A stretch of 64,000 nt of DNA from Ephydatia muelleri (GCA_013339895.1 JABACO010000001.1:8474020-8538019); one strand, 5' to 3'. Counted from the stretch's first letter, positions 12,761 through 25,500 are shown. A program made the numbers and translations. The notes: generated by a model not told the origin, from the sequence alone.

Positions 12761-13840
12761 ACCATTTCTGTATATTAGATGGACACTGTGCAGTAGAAAA
12801 AAGGTACTCATTGTTACTTGTTTTCACTCAGTACGCATTTACTTGTACATTTGTTTATATAGTGTCGTTAGTGCAAAATAGATTGTTTGCTCAAGATAAG
12901 TGACTATGTGTTGATATGCATACCAGACATGTCAGGTAAGATAGAGGGGTGTGAAGAGGTAAGTTCAGGGAGTGCGTAGGTGTGAGTAGATGAGGTATTA
13001 TAGGAGAGCTGAGGGAGGGTTGACTAAGAAGCTAAGTGAAAAGAGCGGTGGGAATGAAAACGGAGAGTGATGCCAATGTGATACATGAAACTGCGGTGAA
13101 AATTAATGAATACATCACTTAGGAAGAAAATCGATTCAGTGATTTCTGATCTGACTATTAGAACAGTCCAGTTCAACACTGATGAAGTGTTGTACACTGC
13201 AGAGCACAACTGCTCTGGAATGAAGAATGCGTGGTTAATGAATACACTGTAGAACTGACATGAATAAGGTGTATACTACTTCATAAATCTAACAATATGA
13301 AGGTATTGTATTTGTTCAGCATAGATGTGACCAGTGGCACAAAGACAACCAGACATTGCTCCAGACATTGCTCCAGACATTGCTCCAGACAGCACAGGTG
13401 GAGGTGAACTGCTCATAGAGTAACAGCAAGATAGCCAATGGAATATTAAGAATACACATATTGGTGTTCGTACGCAGCACTTTGGGCCCATAAAGTTTTA
13501 GGGCAAAATGAGGGGCAGAATGGCTGAAAGCAGTGCTGTGTTGACCGCACGTGCCATGCAGACACGTGTGACCCTACAAATCCTAACTGGTTCTAGAGTC
13601 AAGGTCCCATTAGTACTATACAAAGCATTAAGATTATGGACATGCATGTAGTGTTCAACAGAAAAAGCTATGGAACATATACGTTCAGGCACACATATTA
13701 TCAGTTCTGTACAATTTTATCAATCTGATTCCGTCTCGTGCGCGTACTATCCAGTTCCCAGCGGGCTAAAATGTAGCCTTGTAGCTTTCCCTGTATAAAA
13801 CAAGTAAGGATTTGAACAAAAGAAAACAAATATCGCTTTG
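12761..13840. other. no gene recognised; 14-bp triplet repeat
   Basis: No supported exon. At about 13350-13391 a 14-bp unit (CAGACATTGCTC plus two bases) is repeated three times in tandem. Confidence 0.5.
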
Positions 13841-13983
13841 CGATGCATGGTCATACAGTACCGTCCTCTGACCAGAGATGATATACATTTATAGATTATC
13901 TCTGAAAAGAATAAGCAGATAAAGAGATAATCTATACATGTATCATCTCTGGTCAGAGGACGGTACTGTATGACCATGCATCG
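13841..13983. mobile_element. 143-bp foldback element
   Basis: Two arms of about 60 bp, starting CGATGCATGGTCATACAG, are near-perfect reverse complements with a short A/G-rich centre (about 13910-13923). The arms differ only around one TACAT word. This is typical of a small foldback MITE. Confidence 0.85.
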
Positions 13984-14202
13984 TTCGCGTACTACTACAA
14001 CAGTCTGTGTGTAGTGCACCAACTGAAAATTGTGACTCTCATCAAAGATGCTCAGCTATTCGCTATTGTTCCCTGAATTTCAACTGCGAAATAGATTTTT
14101 TTTTTTTGAAATGCAGATAAATTAACATGGTCATTGGGACTTGGATATAGTTCGAAGGTGTGCATTGTTTGACATTAGCATTGTGCCAGGGACCAGGGCC
14201 GC

Positions 14203-14262
14203 CCCCCCCCCCCCCCCCCCCCCCAAGTCTCGTACCCAGACCCACACTTACGTAAGCATTGG
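14203..14262. mobile_element. poly-C tract abutting a partial palindromic MITE
   Basis: A run of about 22 C is followed directly by AAGTCTCGTACCCAGACC and ACGTAAGCATT. The latter is the left half of the 86-bp palindromic element complete at 37719-37804. The right half is missing. Confidence 0.65.
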
Positions 14263-14640
14263 GTTCAGAGCTATAGATCACGTGCTTTCAAGAACTTGAA
14301 GGACCAATCAAATTGCAACGCGTTCGTGACGTCATAGTTAATAACCATGAGCGGGCTTGAGTTTGATGGGGGACGTTCATAAATTACTTCTCGCAAACAA
14401 CATTGGTTGCTTCAATGTCAACATTGGTTGATTCCAGACGGCTGGCTGATAGCTCGCATTTAAAAACAAGTCAGATCTAAGCAATCCAATTATTGAGCAC
14501 GAAATCACTGTTGCTAAAACTGCTCCGATCAGCCGTCGTACAGTAAATTTGAATAAAAGATTTCTTTATTACCAATTTTTCTTCCTGCTTTCTAAAGACT
14601 ATCCGTCGACGACATAGCCACGCAACTGAGTCACTCGTAG
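14263..14640. other. no gene recognised
   Basis: Unique-looking sequence without a convincing exon or repeat. It precedes a GC-rich repeat. Confidence 0.4.
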
Positions 14641-14647
14641 TCGTATA

Positions 14648-14870
14648 GACAGGGGCGGATCCAGGATTTTGGGAAAGGGGGGGTCTGATAAATATATTCA
14701 CAACTGGGGGAGTGTACGGGAGGGGGCGTGCCCCTCCCGTGACAGCAAGGGGGTCTGAGGAAGGGTATCCAGGATTTAGGAGGGGGGTTTGTATAATACG
14801 TTTTTTTTATGGTGACCCCGTTTTCGGGCAACGCGAAAAACATGGTTGGACCCGCCACTGATTCTAATAA
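14648..14870. repeat. GC-rich short interspersed repeat
   Basis: Begins with AGGGGCGGATCCAGGATTTT and has G-rich blocks, a partial internal palindrome (GGGAGGGGGCGTGCCCCTCCC) and a second GGATCCAGGATT-like word near 14766. Such ends are typical of short non-autonomous repeats in invertebrate genomes. The family was not identified. Confidence 0.6.
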
Positions 14871-15014
14871 GTATGGTCGCTATATATGTTGCATGCTTAA
14901 AAGTTGCCAGTGTCACATCACTATTAATTCATTGAGGCTTTAATGTGGCACTTGCAAAGATAACCTTGACACTTTAATTTATATTTTTGCTATTAAATCA
15001 TTGCTCTTATACAG

Positions 15015-16829
15015 TGCAAGCAGATACGAGCTCTATGTCAGAAATACGTAGGCCTTCAAAGATTACTGAACATCCATGCAATGAAATAAAGGTACATCTG
15101 AATAGAAGCACAAGTTTATGCATGCACTTATAATAAATATTGGACACTATTCAGAGTCAATTACATTCAATATCAAGTATTGCCATTCCCTTAAATGTTG
15201 AAGAATCACACTGGATACTCTGTGTAAGATGATTTATGAATTGTGTCATGAATACATGTAACTCATTTTTATAGGTTATTGATCTTTGCAATGAAACAAT
15301 TATTTGTTATGACTCGTGCAACTCTAAATGTCATGACAATGTTTTGTCTGAAATGCAGTAAGTTAACGATTTTTGTTGTTGATGTTTTGTTTTAAAATAA
15401 AACATTGTTCAGAGAATTGGTGGAGGAGCTGTACTTGTTCAAAAAAGGAACAAAATATAGTGCGCATAAGTGGAGAAAGACAGTATCACAGGTATGGGCT
15501 GCACTGTGACATAAATAATTATTCACAGTCTGTTTCATTGCATAGAGTACACCATGGCAAAGAAATTCAAATGACTGTGGTATTTTTGTTTGCGAGGTGC
15601 ACATGTATATTTTCTTGATGCAAATTGAGTGTTTCTCATGCAGATAGCTGAGAAGATTGTCACAGGAAATGCTCTTGAATTTGAGGTAATATTTATGTAC
15701 CTGTTAATCCTGAGTGTCATACCATTAAGCACAGACTGAATCCTGCTATCTGCACAACTGGCTATTCAACAAATTAATTCAAGGTTGTAGCATGAAAGTT
15801 ATATACCAGAGCTTCTAAACCTTTCCATGTACAGCCCTGGTCATTACTCATGCATTGAGGTGAAGCATTATCCACTGAAGTGCTTGCTGAAAAAGGCAAA
15901 CTTGAAATTGTTAAGTGGTGTGTATACTAATCCAGGCCTAATTGCATTTGCATTAGTTCAATTCTAATCCGTAGGGGATGAATCAAAAGACAGCAATGAT
16001 GGACTAGGTAAGATATTTGTGTAGTATGAAACCATTTTAAAATTCTTTATGCCATGCCGGGTAGTATTTCTTGAACGAGAACATCTAAAATCTACTGTAA
16101 TGTCCAATGACAATGTGGAAATGGATATTTGTAGTCCAAGCATGACACATGCAGTAAGTACGTGTACAATGGCAAAATCCATTGCTCGCGAATATGCAAC
16201 AAGCAAATATAATGTCAGGTATATGAAATGGCAAACTGCAATGCATAATGATGATTATTAACTCATCACTAAGACAAGTACCAATATCAATTACATGTGT
16301 TCGTACCATTCTGAAAAGGAGGCATGTTAACTTATATCTACCAGTACTTATTGCATGAGTACCTTTGCACACAATTATAGGATCATTTCAGAAACCTATG
16401 CATTACTGGAAAAACTAACTGGAAAAATGTGTACACAATACTAACAGGAAATGTTCTTACTCCTGATGATATAAAAATAATTGCTGACGCATGGCCTGTA
16501 AATTTTCTTTCTCCTCTGGTAAGCTATATTGCATAATTAATAAAGGAAAGAGAAGTTATCAACTATCTGAACCAGCTAAGTGAAGTATTCATTGAAACAG
16601 GCTCTTCTAAATCTGGGCTGAAATTTCAATGGAATGAACAACTTCCCGAGGTATGTTCATCTTTGGAAATAACTTACTATTATCATTCTTTTAACATTAT
16701 ATACAGGCAATGATACAGCTCATTTCTGCGCACTTTGGAATACCTTATGATGCTGCAGCCCAATATTATTTTAATAAATCTCTACCTACATGTACATGTT
16801 CACTTCATGCAGATGTGTTCAAAGCTTGA
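15015..16829 (+). CDS. uncharacterised multi-exon gene
   Basis: Exons with good splice sites and matching phases: 15015-15091, 15275-15357, 15413-15491, 15644-15685, about 15975-16007, a stretch near 16050-16153, then 16381-16518, 16546-16650 and 16707-16829 (stop TGA). The last three are exact multiples of three and in frame, so the gene is probably real. Readable pieces include MSEIRRPSKITEHPCNEIK (possible start at 15033), ELVEELYLFKKGTKYSAHKW, NLCITGKTNWKNVYTILTG and MIQLISAHFGIPYDAAAQYY. It looks like a soluble, helical, lysine-rich protein without signal peptide or membrane segment. I do not recognise the family and assign no function. The middle exons (15.83-16.22 kb) are uncertain. 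Confidence 0.65.
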
Positions 16830-17381
16830 TGTGTTGTGTGTGTTTTTACTATCATGTATGCATTTTATATTTCATTTCGACAAACAGTCACTCCATTTGC
16901 AGACAGCTTTTACACATTTGCTTTGACATATAATGTTACATAAATAAGCTCTACAAAGTGCATTAGCGTGCTGCACAGTAAAGCAGTCCGCTTATCACAA
17001 TGCAGCTGGTACAGCTGCTTGCCGTTTAACTTTTATGACTTGTACATAAACTTTTCATCCAGAACTAGTCGGCCCTTTCTATGTGAATAACATTCAGCCA
17101 AGATATGGTCTGGAACGGCTGATAGATTATAGGGCTTATGGTTTTCTTATTCATTACGGAGAAATGAATATATATTTCTATACCTGTTAGTATACTACAC
17201 GTATAGCTAGCTCATTCCCTTATAAATCGATTCGATGTGGTAAGCCACCGTGCATGTATTCATTCCATTTTATTAGCTGTGTATAAAGTTAAAAGTTAAG
17301 GCCATTATTTGTGGTATATACATGTATCAAGATTTATTATCAAAGTATAACATTAAGTACTACGCCAATTTGTGTTGCATT
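16830..17381. other. no gene recognised
   Basis: AT-rich spacer downstream of the gene above. Nothing could be supported in it. Confidence 0.45.
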
Positions 17382-17641
17382 GTTCCTTAACGACAACCGC
17401 GGTCGTTGTGGTTAAGGAACACTTCATGATTCCTTAACGACAACCGGTCGTTGTGGTTAAGGAACAGTTCATGGTTCCTTAACGACAACCGAATAATTCC
17501 GGTCGTTGTGGTTAATTGTGCCGGGAAAGGCACTGCCAAAATAGAATATTAAATTGGCTTTACAAAATTAAAATTGTAATTGTAGTGTTCTTATTTTCTA
17601 AACGAAAAAAACGAGTTGATTAGGTCGTTGTGGTTAAGCAT
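17382..17641. repeat. tandem imperfect palindromes, TTAACGACAACC type
   Basis: Three successive imperfect palindromes of about 37-42 bp (17382-17420, about 17429-17465 and about 17474-17515) have arms CCTTAACGACAACC and GGTCGTTGTGGTTAAGG. A lone right arm lies at about 17619-17637, and a more diverged pair at about 17830-17868. They could fold on either strand and may be subterminal repeats of a DNA transposon or a protein-binding array. Confidence 0.8.
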
Positions 17642-18022
17642 TACTCAACTGGGGGCTCTGTGCCCGCGAGGGATAGCACTGCCATGATCGTTTAAACTTA
17701 CTGCAGTGCACGGACCATTTTCCCATCATTTGGTTGTTGGACATCGTTTGGTACTTATTATTTTCTGTGGCCACTACGGTACACAAATGCTATAAGGCGT
17801 TAGTATGAACTAACTTAAATTACAGCGTTCAGTCCCTAACGGCAACGAACTGTCGGTGCGGTTAAGGATGAACAGCAATATTATATTCATGTACAAACCA
17901 CAAATCATATTCATACAAGGATATTAGTGAGGCGCGCGCATATGACGAAAACGCGAAGATGCATGACCCGCATGCAATAACTGTTTCCTATAATTTAGGT
18001 AGCACGCTTAATGCTTATTCGT

Positions 18023-18025
18023 GGG

Positions 18026-18056
<31 letters not shown>
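18023..18056. repeat. poly-G tract
   Basis: An almost pure run of about 33 G with one A. Its length in the assembly is unlikely to be exact. Confidence 0.9.
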
Positions 18057-18093
18057 CGCAATGTGACGTAATTAAGAAGGTGGGGGAGGAATT

Positions 18094-18165
18094 TAGTCTC
18101 GTACCCAGACTCTCATTACGTAAGCATTATCGCATAATGTATAATGCTACGTAAAAGGCATTATC
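18094..18165. mobile_element. partial palindromic MITE (TAGTCTCGTACCC family)
   Basis: Starts TAGTCTCGTACCCAGAC and contains ACGTAAGCATTATCGCATAA and TAATGCTACG, like the element at 37719-37804. The terminal right arm is not present. Confidence 0.7.
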
Positions 18166-19000
18166 ATATACTGTGGCAATTGATGCATTTGTCAGTTAGT
18201 CGCCGGGGATCACGTATCATGCAGAGCGCTATATAACAACATTCTTGGACAAAAGTCAATGTGCGGGTATGTACATGTATAACATAAGTTTCACATACAG
18301 TGTAACATGTACACACGACGCATAGAAGGTGTCAGTTGAACAAAGGCCATTTACGTGTTAGCAACACATCTCCCTTGGCTATATAGTGATGCATGCATCC
18401 GAAGAGAGTCCCAAGCACTGGAGCAAATAAAAAAAACGGAGAGATTTTTTCAGCTTACCACTACAATAATTTTACTAATTTCGTATAGCTGTACAGTTGG
18501 ATGTAGAGTATATACTGTACATATTTACCATGAAATCATTTAACCAGTGAACATGAATTCAGTATAGTCACTCACTGCAGCAGCTCTTTTGCTACAGCAG
18601 GAATGCACTGCACATTCTTACAACAGTGGAATCAATAATATAATTATTATTGTTTACTATATATTGTAAACCTTTGGGAGATTTATTGCTCGAATTTTGG
18701 ATTGCGTTCTATAAAGATAGCTTCTATTTTAACTTCACAGTACTACTGGAAATTTTACTATAACAATGACTTTGATGAGATACACTGCATTCATGGGCAC
18801 AAAGGCATTTGTATTGGGCTGTAAGCATTGTGTATAACTTTGTGCTCTCATATTCAAATGAAATTATTTGGGGAATTTGGTCTAACGCTTGCGTACAATC
18901 ACTTACAGGTGATGTAATACATCCTGTGCTCTGGACTATCCGTATATTCAAATATAAAATACAGTATCGTATAAAAATCTTTTTGCACAGTGATAGATCG
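18166..19000. other. no gene recognised
   Basis: AT-rich sequence with scattered short frames only. No domain or splice pattern was found. Confidence 0.45.
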
Positions 19001-19003
19001 TAG

Positions 19004-19010
19004 TGATGTG

Positions 19011-19084
<74 letters not shown>

Positions 19085-19240
19085 CTTTTTTCTCGGCTGT
19101 ATGTCTGTATGCTTGTATGTGTCGCTGTGTGTATCTGTCAGAGAGAAAGGGAGAGAGGGGGAGAGAGAGGGGTAGAGAGAGGGGGAGAGAGAGGAGAGAG
19201 AGAGAGGGGGGAGAGAGAGAAAGAGAGAGACAGAGAGAGA
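19004..19240. repeat. (GT)n followed by (GA)n
   Basis: About 80 bp of GT repeat, a short unique spacer, then about 100 bp of G/A-only sequence. The Cys/Val and Arg/Glu reading frames here are repeat artefacts. Confidence 0.95.
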
Positions 19241-19776
19241 ACAGATAACTTAGTTGCAAATACATGTATTGGTTTGAAGGAATTTAAGAGCTTCATAGAC
19301 GTCCCATGTTTCATGACGCTAGGCCTACGCGGTCGGGCCGCTGGCGCTCCTGTGGACTGTTTCGAACAGCAACTCCTTCTTTAACGGGACGACTTTGTTA
19401 CGATGTTACGATTGCTCTATAGTACTTATTAACTACACGCACCTAATTATTGACTTCTAGTAAAAGGAGATTTAATTGGAGACTGCACTGACGGTGGGTG
19501 CGTTAATGGGTGAAACACAATACATCATTTTTTTGTATATTCTTCATGTTTACAATGCATAAATAATCATAAAAGTGCCAACTTTATATTTATACCAGAG
19601 TTACATTCAGCAATTTCCATACAATTTGATACTTTTTTTGTAATGTTACAACAGGATCCAAGAATGATACACATAATATAGAAGCTAATACGAAATAAAT
19701 GCAACTACACGTGCAAGCCATAGTATGGAAAGGGAAAGAAATTCGCACATCTAAAATGGCAGTGCATCATTCAATC
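19241..19776. other. 3' flank of the vWA gene
   Basis: No exon recognised. It should contain the 3' UTR of the minus-strand vWA gene, but no convincing polyadenylation signal could be placed. Confidence 0.4.
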
Positions 19777-22700
19777 TTAGTACATCTTTGAATATTCCCT
19801 GCATTCAGTCTTTGCTGTGTTTGTATAGCAGCCTACTTCCTCATCAACAGAATTAGATCGCTGTTGAAAATGGCTTTGAGCTCTGTGAGTAACCAGATGA
19901 AATTAAAAACTGAGGAACTTAATCAATTTACTCTTACTTGCTACACAAATATTGCTGTCCATAGGAATGGTATTCCTCATGCGATTGGAGTGATGTCAAA
20001 GTTTTCTTGAGATCAATCACAAGCGCCTGTATGCATGTTTGTGACAAGACAGCACATCAGATTGCAGAACTACATACATTGTAGTACTAGTACTTTTGAT
20101 AAGTTTGATTGTGACGATACTGATTTTTCTATCTGGACAATTGTTTCGTTCAGAAGTGATCTAGCTCCATCAAGATTTCCTGTGCAAAAATTAATTGCTC
20201 CTCAATTGTGCTTGCAGTGAGCAAGGATGTTCTTATAATGCTATGTCAGTAACATTTGATATGCAGCAATAGAATTACAAGTGTATATGAATAGTACACT
20301 GTACCTGCATTGGCCAGGGCCTGGGCCTGCTTTAGTGCATTAGCAGTAGTAATGCGATTTCTCTGCTGGTCCATATTGGTGTCAGGGTCTCCAGGATTGG
20401 CATCTAAATAATGTGCATAAATGGTATAATTTGGGGCAGCTCTATTTTTCGAGTACATAAAGTATTGCCTGATCTGTTGACTATGAGTTCAGATGATACT
20501 ATCTCGGTTTTAGAACTGATCACATTGAAGTAAGTGAGAGTGACCTTTACAACTGGATCTTGTGATGCAGCAGCCAAGGCTGGTAGAACCAGCTGTAAAA
20601 CAACTGCTCTCACTTCCTCTGACTGGATGTCACCCAGTGGTACTTTCGCAACTACATTTGTGTACCAATGAAATTATTGATTACTCAGTGTGAGCGTGTG
20701 TTGGCTATATATTTTATCCACAACATCAAACATACATGTACTCAGTGGTGCATCTGAGAAGGGTGTAAATGTTACCATTCAGCTTGGTATGATGGAATGC
20801 GGTATAATACACTGTAGCTAAATATCAGCAATCCTTTTATCATTAAGTAACGTTCAGTATCAATAAACTATAAAACTGTGCAGCACCGCGGTAGTGGCAG
20901 GTCAAATGTTTTATCAGACATCCTTCACTTTTGCTGTAACATTGTCATGTAGAAAGCATCTGCTTTAATCAAATTACGTCCACATGTTGTCTAAACACTA
21001 ACAAGAACTAGATTGTAACTGGTGTTTAAAATCGGGATATACATAGGTGTCTAACATGATTTTATTTGGACTGCATATTGCAATGGTTTTTGTGTAGACA
21101 TTTGAAGCTTGCCTTTTCCTTGGTGTAATCCAACTGACAGAATGGTTTGCATGTACTTCAGTAAACTCATTATCACCCAGCATTTCCAACTTGAGGGAGA
21201 GGTTCTGCCCAACTACACTTAGCAGTCCACCAAGACAGTCAGCAAAGGATTTTGGTATCTAAACATGCATTAATACAGCCACGCATGAATCATTAATACA
21301 AAGACCAGATCATGTACATTAGGACTGTAAATTGTAATATTGTAATTTACACCCAAACTTTATTATAGGCATGAATTACACAACTTTAGGATAACATAAT
21401 TAACTAATATGTACTTTCCTTATAGCTGGAAAGCAAGATGTTTCTGACACTGTTGTTATTTTCGTGCAATTATCTGCTTTATGTACCATTGGTAGGGAAT
21501 ACATTGCACTATCACAGTGGAGGTGTGCATACTACATGTATGTTTCAAACTATTCAATTATATTAACACTTATAATCGATAGTATAATAGGCTCAACAAG
21601 AAAATACCTTGTCACTCGAATCAATAAAGTAGTATACTCCTCCTCCTTGTGTAGAAATGGCCTCCAGCAGACCAGCATTGTGATCAGAACCAAAGCCAAA
21701 TGTGTAAACTGTTCCATCAAAGCGCTGAGAAGAAAAAAAATACTGTTGGTGTCAGCTAAGTAATAATAAAGTGAACGTTCTATGAGATTTTGATCGTTGT
21801 GGATTTCTATGTCTGTAACATAAATCTCAAATTTGCTATATCTTATGAATGGTTAACGCTATATCGACTTCCTATTTTCATTACTGTGTCGTACATAATT
21901 TCCCTTGTATTTTGGTGACTTGCACAAGCACAGTGCCGAGTTTACAAGGTCCGATACCCAATAAGGTTCTAAACAGCCACATGTTTAGGTAGGAGCTTTC
22001 AAATCGCTTCAAACTCGGTGTATACGTAGATAGTCTTGTCGTCATTTTATATTGATCCGTTACTGTGATCTACATTTCCTGCTCGATACGAGCGCCGTTA
22101 TGTCCCATGCAATTAGCAATAAATTAGGACAATTATGGCGCGTATACATAAGGCCACTTCAATATGATTCCTTGTTTCCCGTTTCCCGCCCGCATTATTA
22201 ATTGGTACCGCACGCTTTCGTTCATTATTGATCATGTAACTTCATTAATTCATTAATCAGCAACTTTTGGATGAACATTCATATTCTTGTGGAGCCAAAC
22301 TTCAAGATTTACATCTTGAAGACAAATTCAAGGATGTAGAGATCAGGGACCATGCTTGTGGAGAAAGCTCTACTATTCAGCTGGTTTTGAACCTATATGT
22401 GTTTATTGCTGCTGTGATCAGCCATTTACATCACCTCAGCAATATCCACAATGTGAAGCATATTTGCATTATCCTCCTGTCAAGAAGTGACTTTCAATTG
22501 TATGTGTAGGTTGTGATTTGTTTAACGACGTTAAAATAATGAATAATGAATAATGAACCGCCCGCCCGCATGACTTTTATGTCCTATTGAAACGGGAAAC
22601 AAGGAATCATATTGGAGTGGCCTAATGTATATGCATCGAGCGGAAAACTTTGCACACTCAATCTCCGTAACGGATCAAGTAAAAACATTACGAACTGAAC

Positions 22701-24330
22701 AAGTCAATAGCGACAGGATCCATATACGCATATACTAATTTGAAGCGATTTGAACGCTCCTACCTGAAGACTGACGTGGCAGAGCTGAACCTCACGGGGT
22801 ATCGGACCTTGTAACTTAGGCACTGTGCCTGTGCAAGACACCAAAATATACAGTGTACTTTCACATAGAGAAATTATGTACAGAGTGATAAACATAGGAA
22901 GTCGATAGCGTTAACCATTCAAAAGATATAGCAATTTGAGTTTTATGTTACAAACATAACTGAATCCACAAACTCTCATAGAACGTTCCGAGTTGTCATG
23001 GGTTTGCGAGATAAATTGGAAAAGGAGGCAGAGGGCAACACTACTGTTAATCAACAAGAGTCACAAATTCTAAAATCAAACCTTTTTAGTATGATCTTCA
23101 GGCTGCTGAATTGTACGCATCTTTGCTAGTATTCCATCCATCGTTATAACTCCATGTGTTGCCAGGCCATCAGTCAGCAAAAGCACGGACTGGACTTTTG
23201 CTCTATCTGAGCCACTATGATATGTAACTTCTTCCATGCCTAAGATAGAAAAGAACTAAATAGTTGAAGTACTAATTAAGATGGCATTGGGCATCACCAG
23301 AGTTCAACTAATCCGATCAATTAGGGCGGCTAAATTTATTGAACTGTTGGTCTCTTGACTGTCGGCTGCGCTACATATAGGGATTTATACGCTAAATACC
23401 TGAAATTCTATGTCTAACCTTTCAAGAGTCCTGCACAGAGATCAGTATTTGTCCCTGCACGAATCGAATTAACGACGTCTGATGCAGTCCTTTTGTTTCG
23501 GTTCGACATATGTAGCAAGTGAAACTTTACATAAGTTTGTGAGTCGTAGGTCACCAGTGCCAGCCGGTCACACTTTTGGACTGCAAAGTGGCAAAATAAA
23601 ACGTGCACGAAATGAAGAAATGACTGCGAAAAGTATGCATGGCCATGTGTTGATCAGTTTGTATTCATTCTCTATATAGGTAGCTTCATGGGGTTATGAC
23701 TATATTGTCATTCTCAAATCACATCGACATTTTATTCAAAAAGCGGCTGTGCTATTGAAGGAGGAACGACAGTAAGCCAAAACGCTGAAAATATACACAT
23801 AATTATGTATATGTACATGTATGATGGATTTATCAACCTGGGGTTCCGAGACTCACAGCTGCACCAACTTACCAATTACGGTTCACTCTATAACAATGAA
23901 TGTCCGTGCAAAACGTGTGCAGCCATATACACACAACACCCGCCCTATATTGCTTTAGTAGCGTACAGTACATGTGCGCATGTAATGATCATGTATATCG
24001 ACAAACCAGGGTCATTATAAAATTACTTATTATAATTTTTGGGAATTGTACACACACGCAAGCTGTCAACTTACGTTGGCTTATAACAAAAAGAAGCGTT
24101 TTTTTCACCCGTTCTATCTTCTCTCCCGCCATGGAGCCACTTTGGTCTATAACAGCAACGACATCGATGGCAACTCTTGACTCACGCTTGTACACGGGTG
24201 CTGCGATGTTAACGACAGCCCAGCAGTCGTGCCTAGACGCATGCGCATAGGCTGAAAACTCGGCCTGCGCAGTAAGAGAGAGATCTTTCGCTCCCGGAGC
24301 GGCCGCTGACTTTGACTCATCTGCACCCAT
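19777..24330 (-). CDS. von Willebrand factor A + Vwaint domain protein
   Basis: About ten exons on the minus strand: 24075-24330 (ATG at 24330), 23419-23580, 23082-23239, 21608-21724, about 21020-21271, about 20480-20667, 20305-20403, 20078-20179, 19938-20026 and 19777-19882 (stop TAA). The first exon begins a vWA domain with the metal-site motif DQSGSMAG. Later exons give LALVTYDS, the loop GTNTDL, LLLTDGLATHG and YTFGFGSDHNAGLLE, all canonical vWA landmarks. The C-terminal exons (VPLGDIQSEEVRAVVLQL, NRITTANALKQAQALAN, DLKKTLTSLQSHEEYHSYG, SHFQQRS) match the Vwaint region found after vWA in plant, protist and animal proteins of this type. There is no signal peptide or membrane segment, so it is probably cytosolic and mediates metal-dependent protein contacts. 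The exact 3' border of the fifth exon is unclear. The frame is otherwise open. Confidence 0.85.
21773..22988. mobile_element. 1.2-kb long-inverted-repeat element in a vWA intron
   Basis: The outer ends are GAACGTTCTATGAG and its complement. Complementarity continues inward for roughly 440 bp on each side: GGTTAACGCTAT, CAAGGTCCGATACCC, TCAAATCGCTTCAAA, TGATCCGTTAC and ATGATTCCTTGTTTCCCG all have mirrored partners. The unpaired centre (about 22220-22540) holds an 80-codon frame of unknown meaning. The element occupies nearly all of intron 21725-23081. No clear target-site duplication was seen. The family is undetermined (foldback-type DNA transposon). Confidence 0.88.
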
Positions 24331-24692
24331 CGTGCCACACCCCTGCGAATAATTTACGTATTTTGATCATATATGGTATATTCACGTTACGTAATTTGAC
24401 AGTCATTCATAGATGTTTTGCTGAACTCCAAACGTCAAGTTGGGTGCGGCCCGTAGGATTGGTGATGAGTAGCATAGATTACACATACTACATGAAGGGT
24501 TAAGCATAATGGATTATCTGCTGCTAGTCTTACACAAACGGCTACGCGTCGGTATGCATAAAATGGCTTCGATCTACCTAAAAGAATCTGGCAATTGGAT
24601 TCGGTAGGAAACGGAGAGAGAAGATGGATATGATACACCTAGATCTAGCCGCCCCTGATGTGCATTTACCTGCTTTTCTCGCCAAGTCCCTG
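24331..24692. other. 5' flank of the vWA gene
   Basis: Presumed promoter and 5' UTR region of the minus-strand vWA gene. No TATA box or other defined element was recognised. Confidence 0.4.
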
Positions 24693-25500
24693 CATAGATA
24701 GTATAATACATGGATTGGAAACGAGAAAGATTACGGAGTTTCATGCGCGTTTCGACTTCCGTAAACTATACAGTCTACTGAATGTCTACAGGTGTTATTC
24801 GGAGTGCACTTTCCTCTGTATTGGAGGACGAAGGGTTTGGACTAAACACCCCACGACTGAAGTTGGCTAAAGAAATAGCTCGAAATATTCTTTCTGGGCA
24901 GGCCCAGACGAAATTTACGTGGCATTGGTGATCACACAATAGTAGAAGCTGCAATAGAAACGACCGCTTAAATGTTGATATGCCAACTGAACAACTATAG
25001 GGTCATTGTACATCTATACCAAGTAATTTGTAGTTCGTGGATTGTAAAGGTTTCGTCAAAAAAAATCACACAAATAGTGACCATTTGTATCACAGAAAAC
25101 GCGTATGCTTGACTCTAACTTCGCGTGCAATCGTTCTCAAGCCTTAAAAATGCCCCAGAGCAATACTTGCTGCTATACAGCAAGTGACAGGACATAAGAC
25201 GTGTTTTAAAGTTCTTGTGTTCAATGAGGAAAATTACACAACCAAATACATGGGCGGTCTAGGACCGTGTCCTAATATGACACGTAGACATACAATACAA
25301 AACACTTACCTTCCTTCTTGTTGGTACCACAGACTATTTGATGTACGTTAAAGTATGACAACACCTAAACGAAACCCTGTTTGACAAAACTCACAACTAT
25401 TTCAAACACCTCAAAAACGAGTCACGGAGTAGACGCGGGAAGTGACGTCACGTACGTATTAATGTACAGCGTTTCCAATCCATGTATTATACTATCTATG
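24693..25500. mobile_element. 808-bp element with perfect 31-bp TIRs
   Basis: The left end starts CATAGATAGTATAATACATG and continues to 24723. Its exact 31-bp reverse complement lies at 25470-25500. Internal sequence has no convincing long ORF. It is probably a non-autonomous DNA transposon; no target duplication was identified with confidence. Confidence 0.78.
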
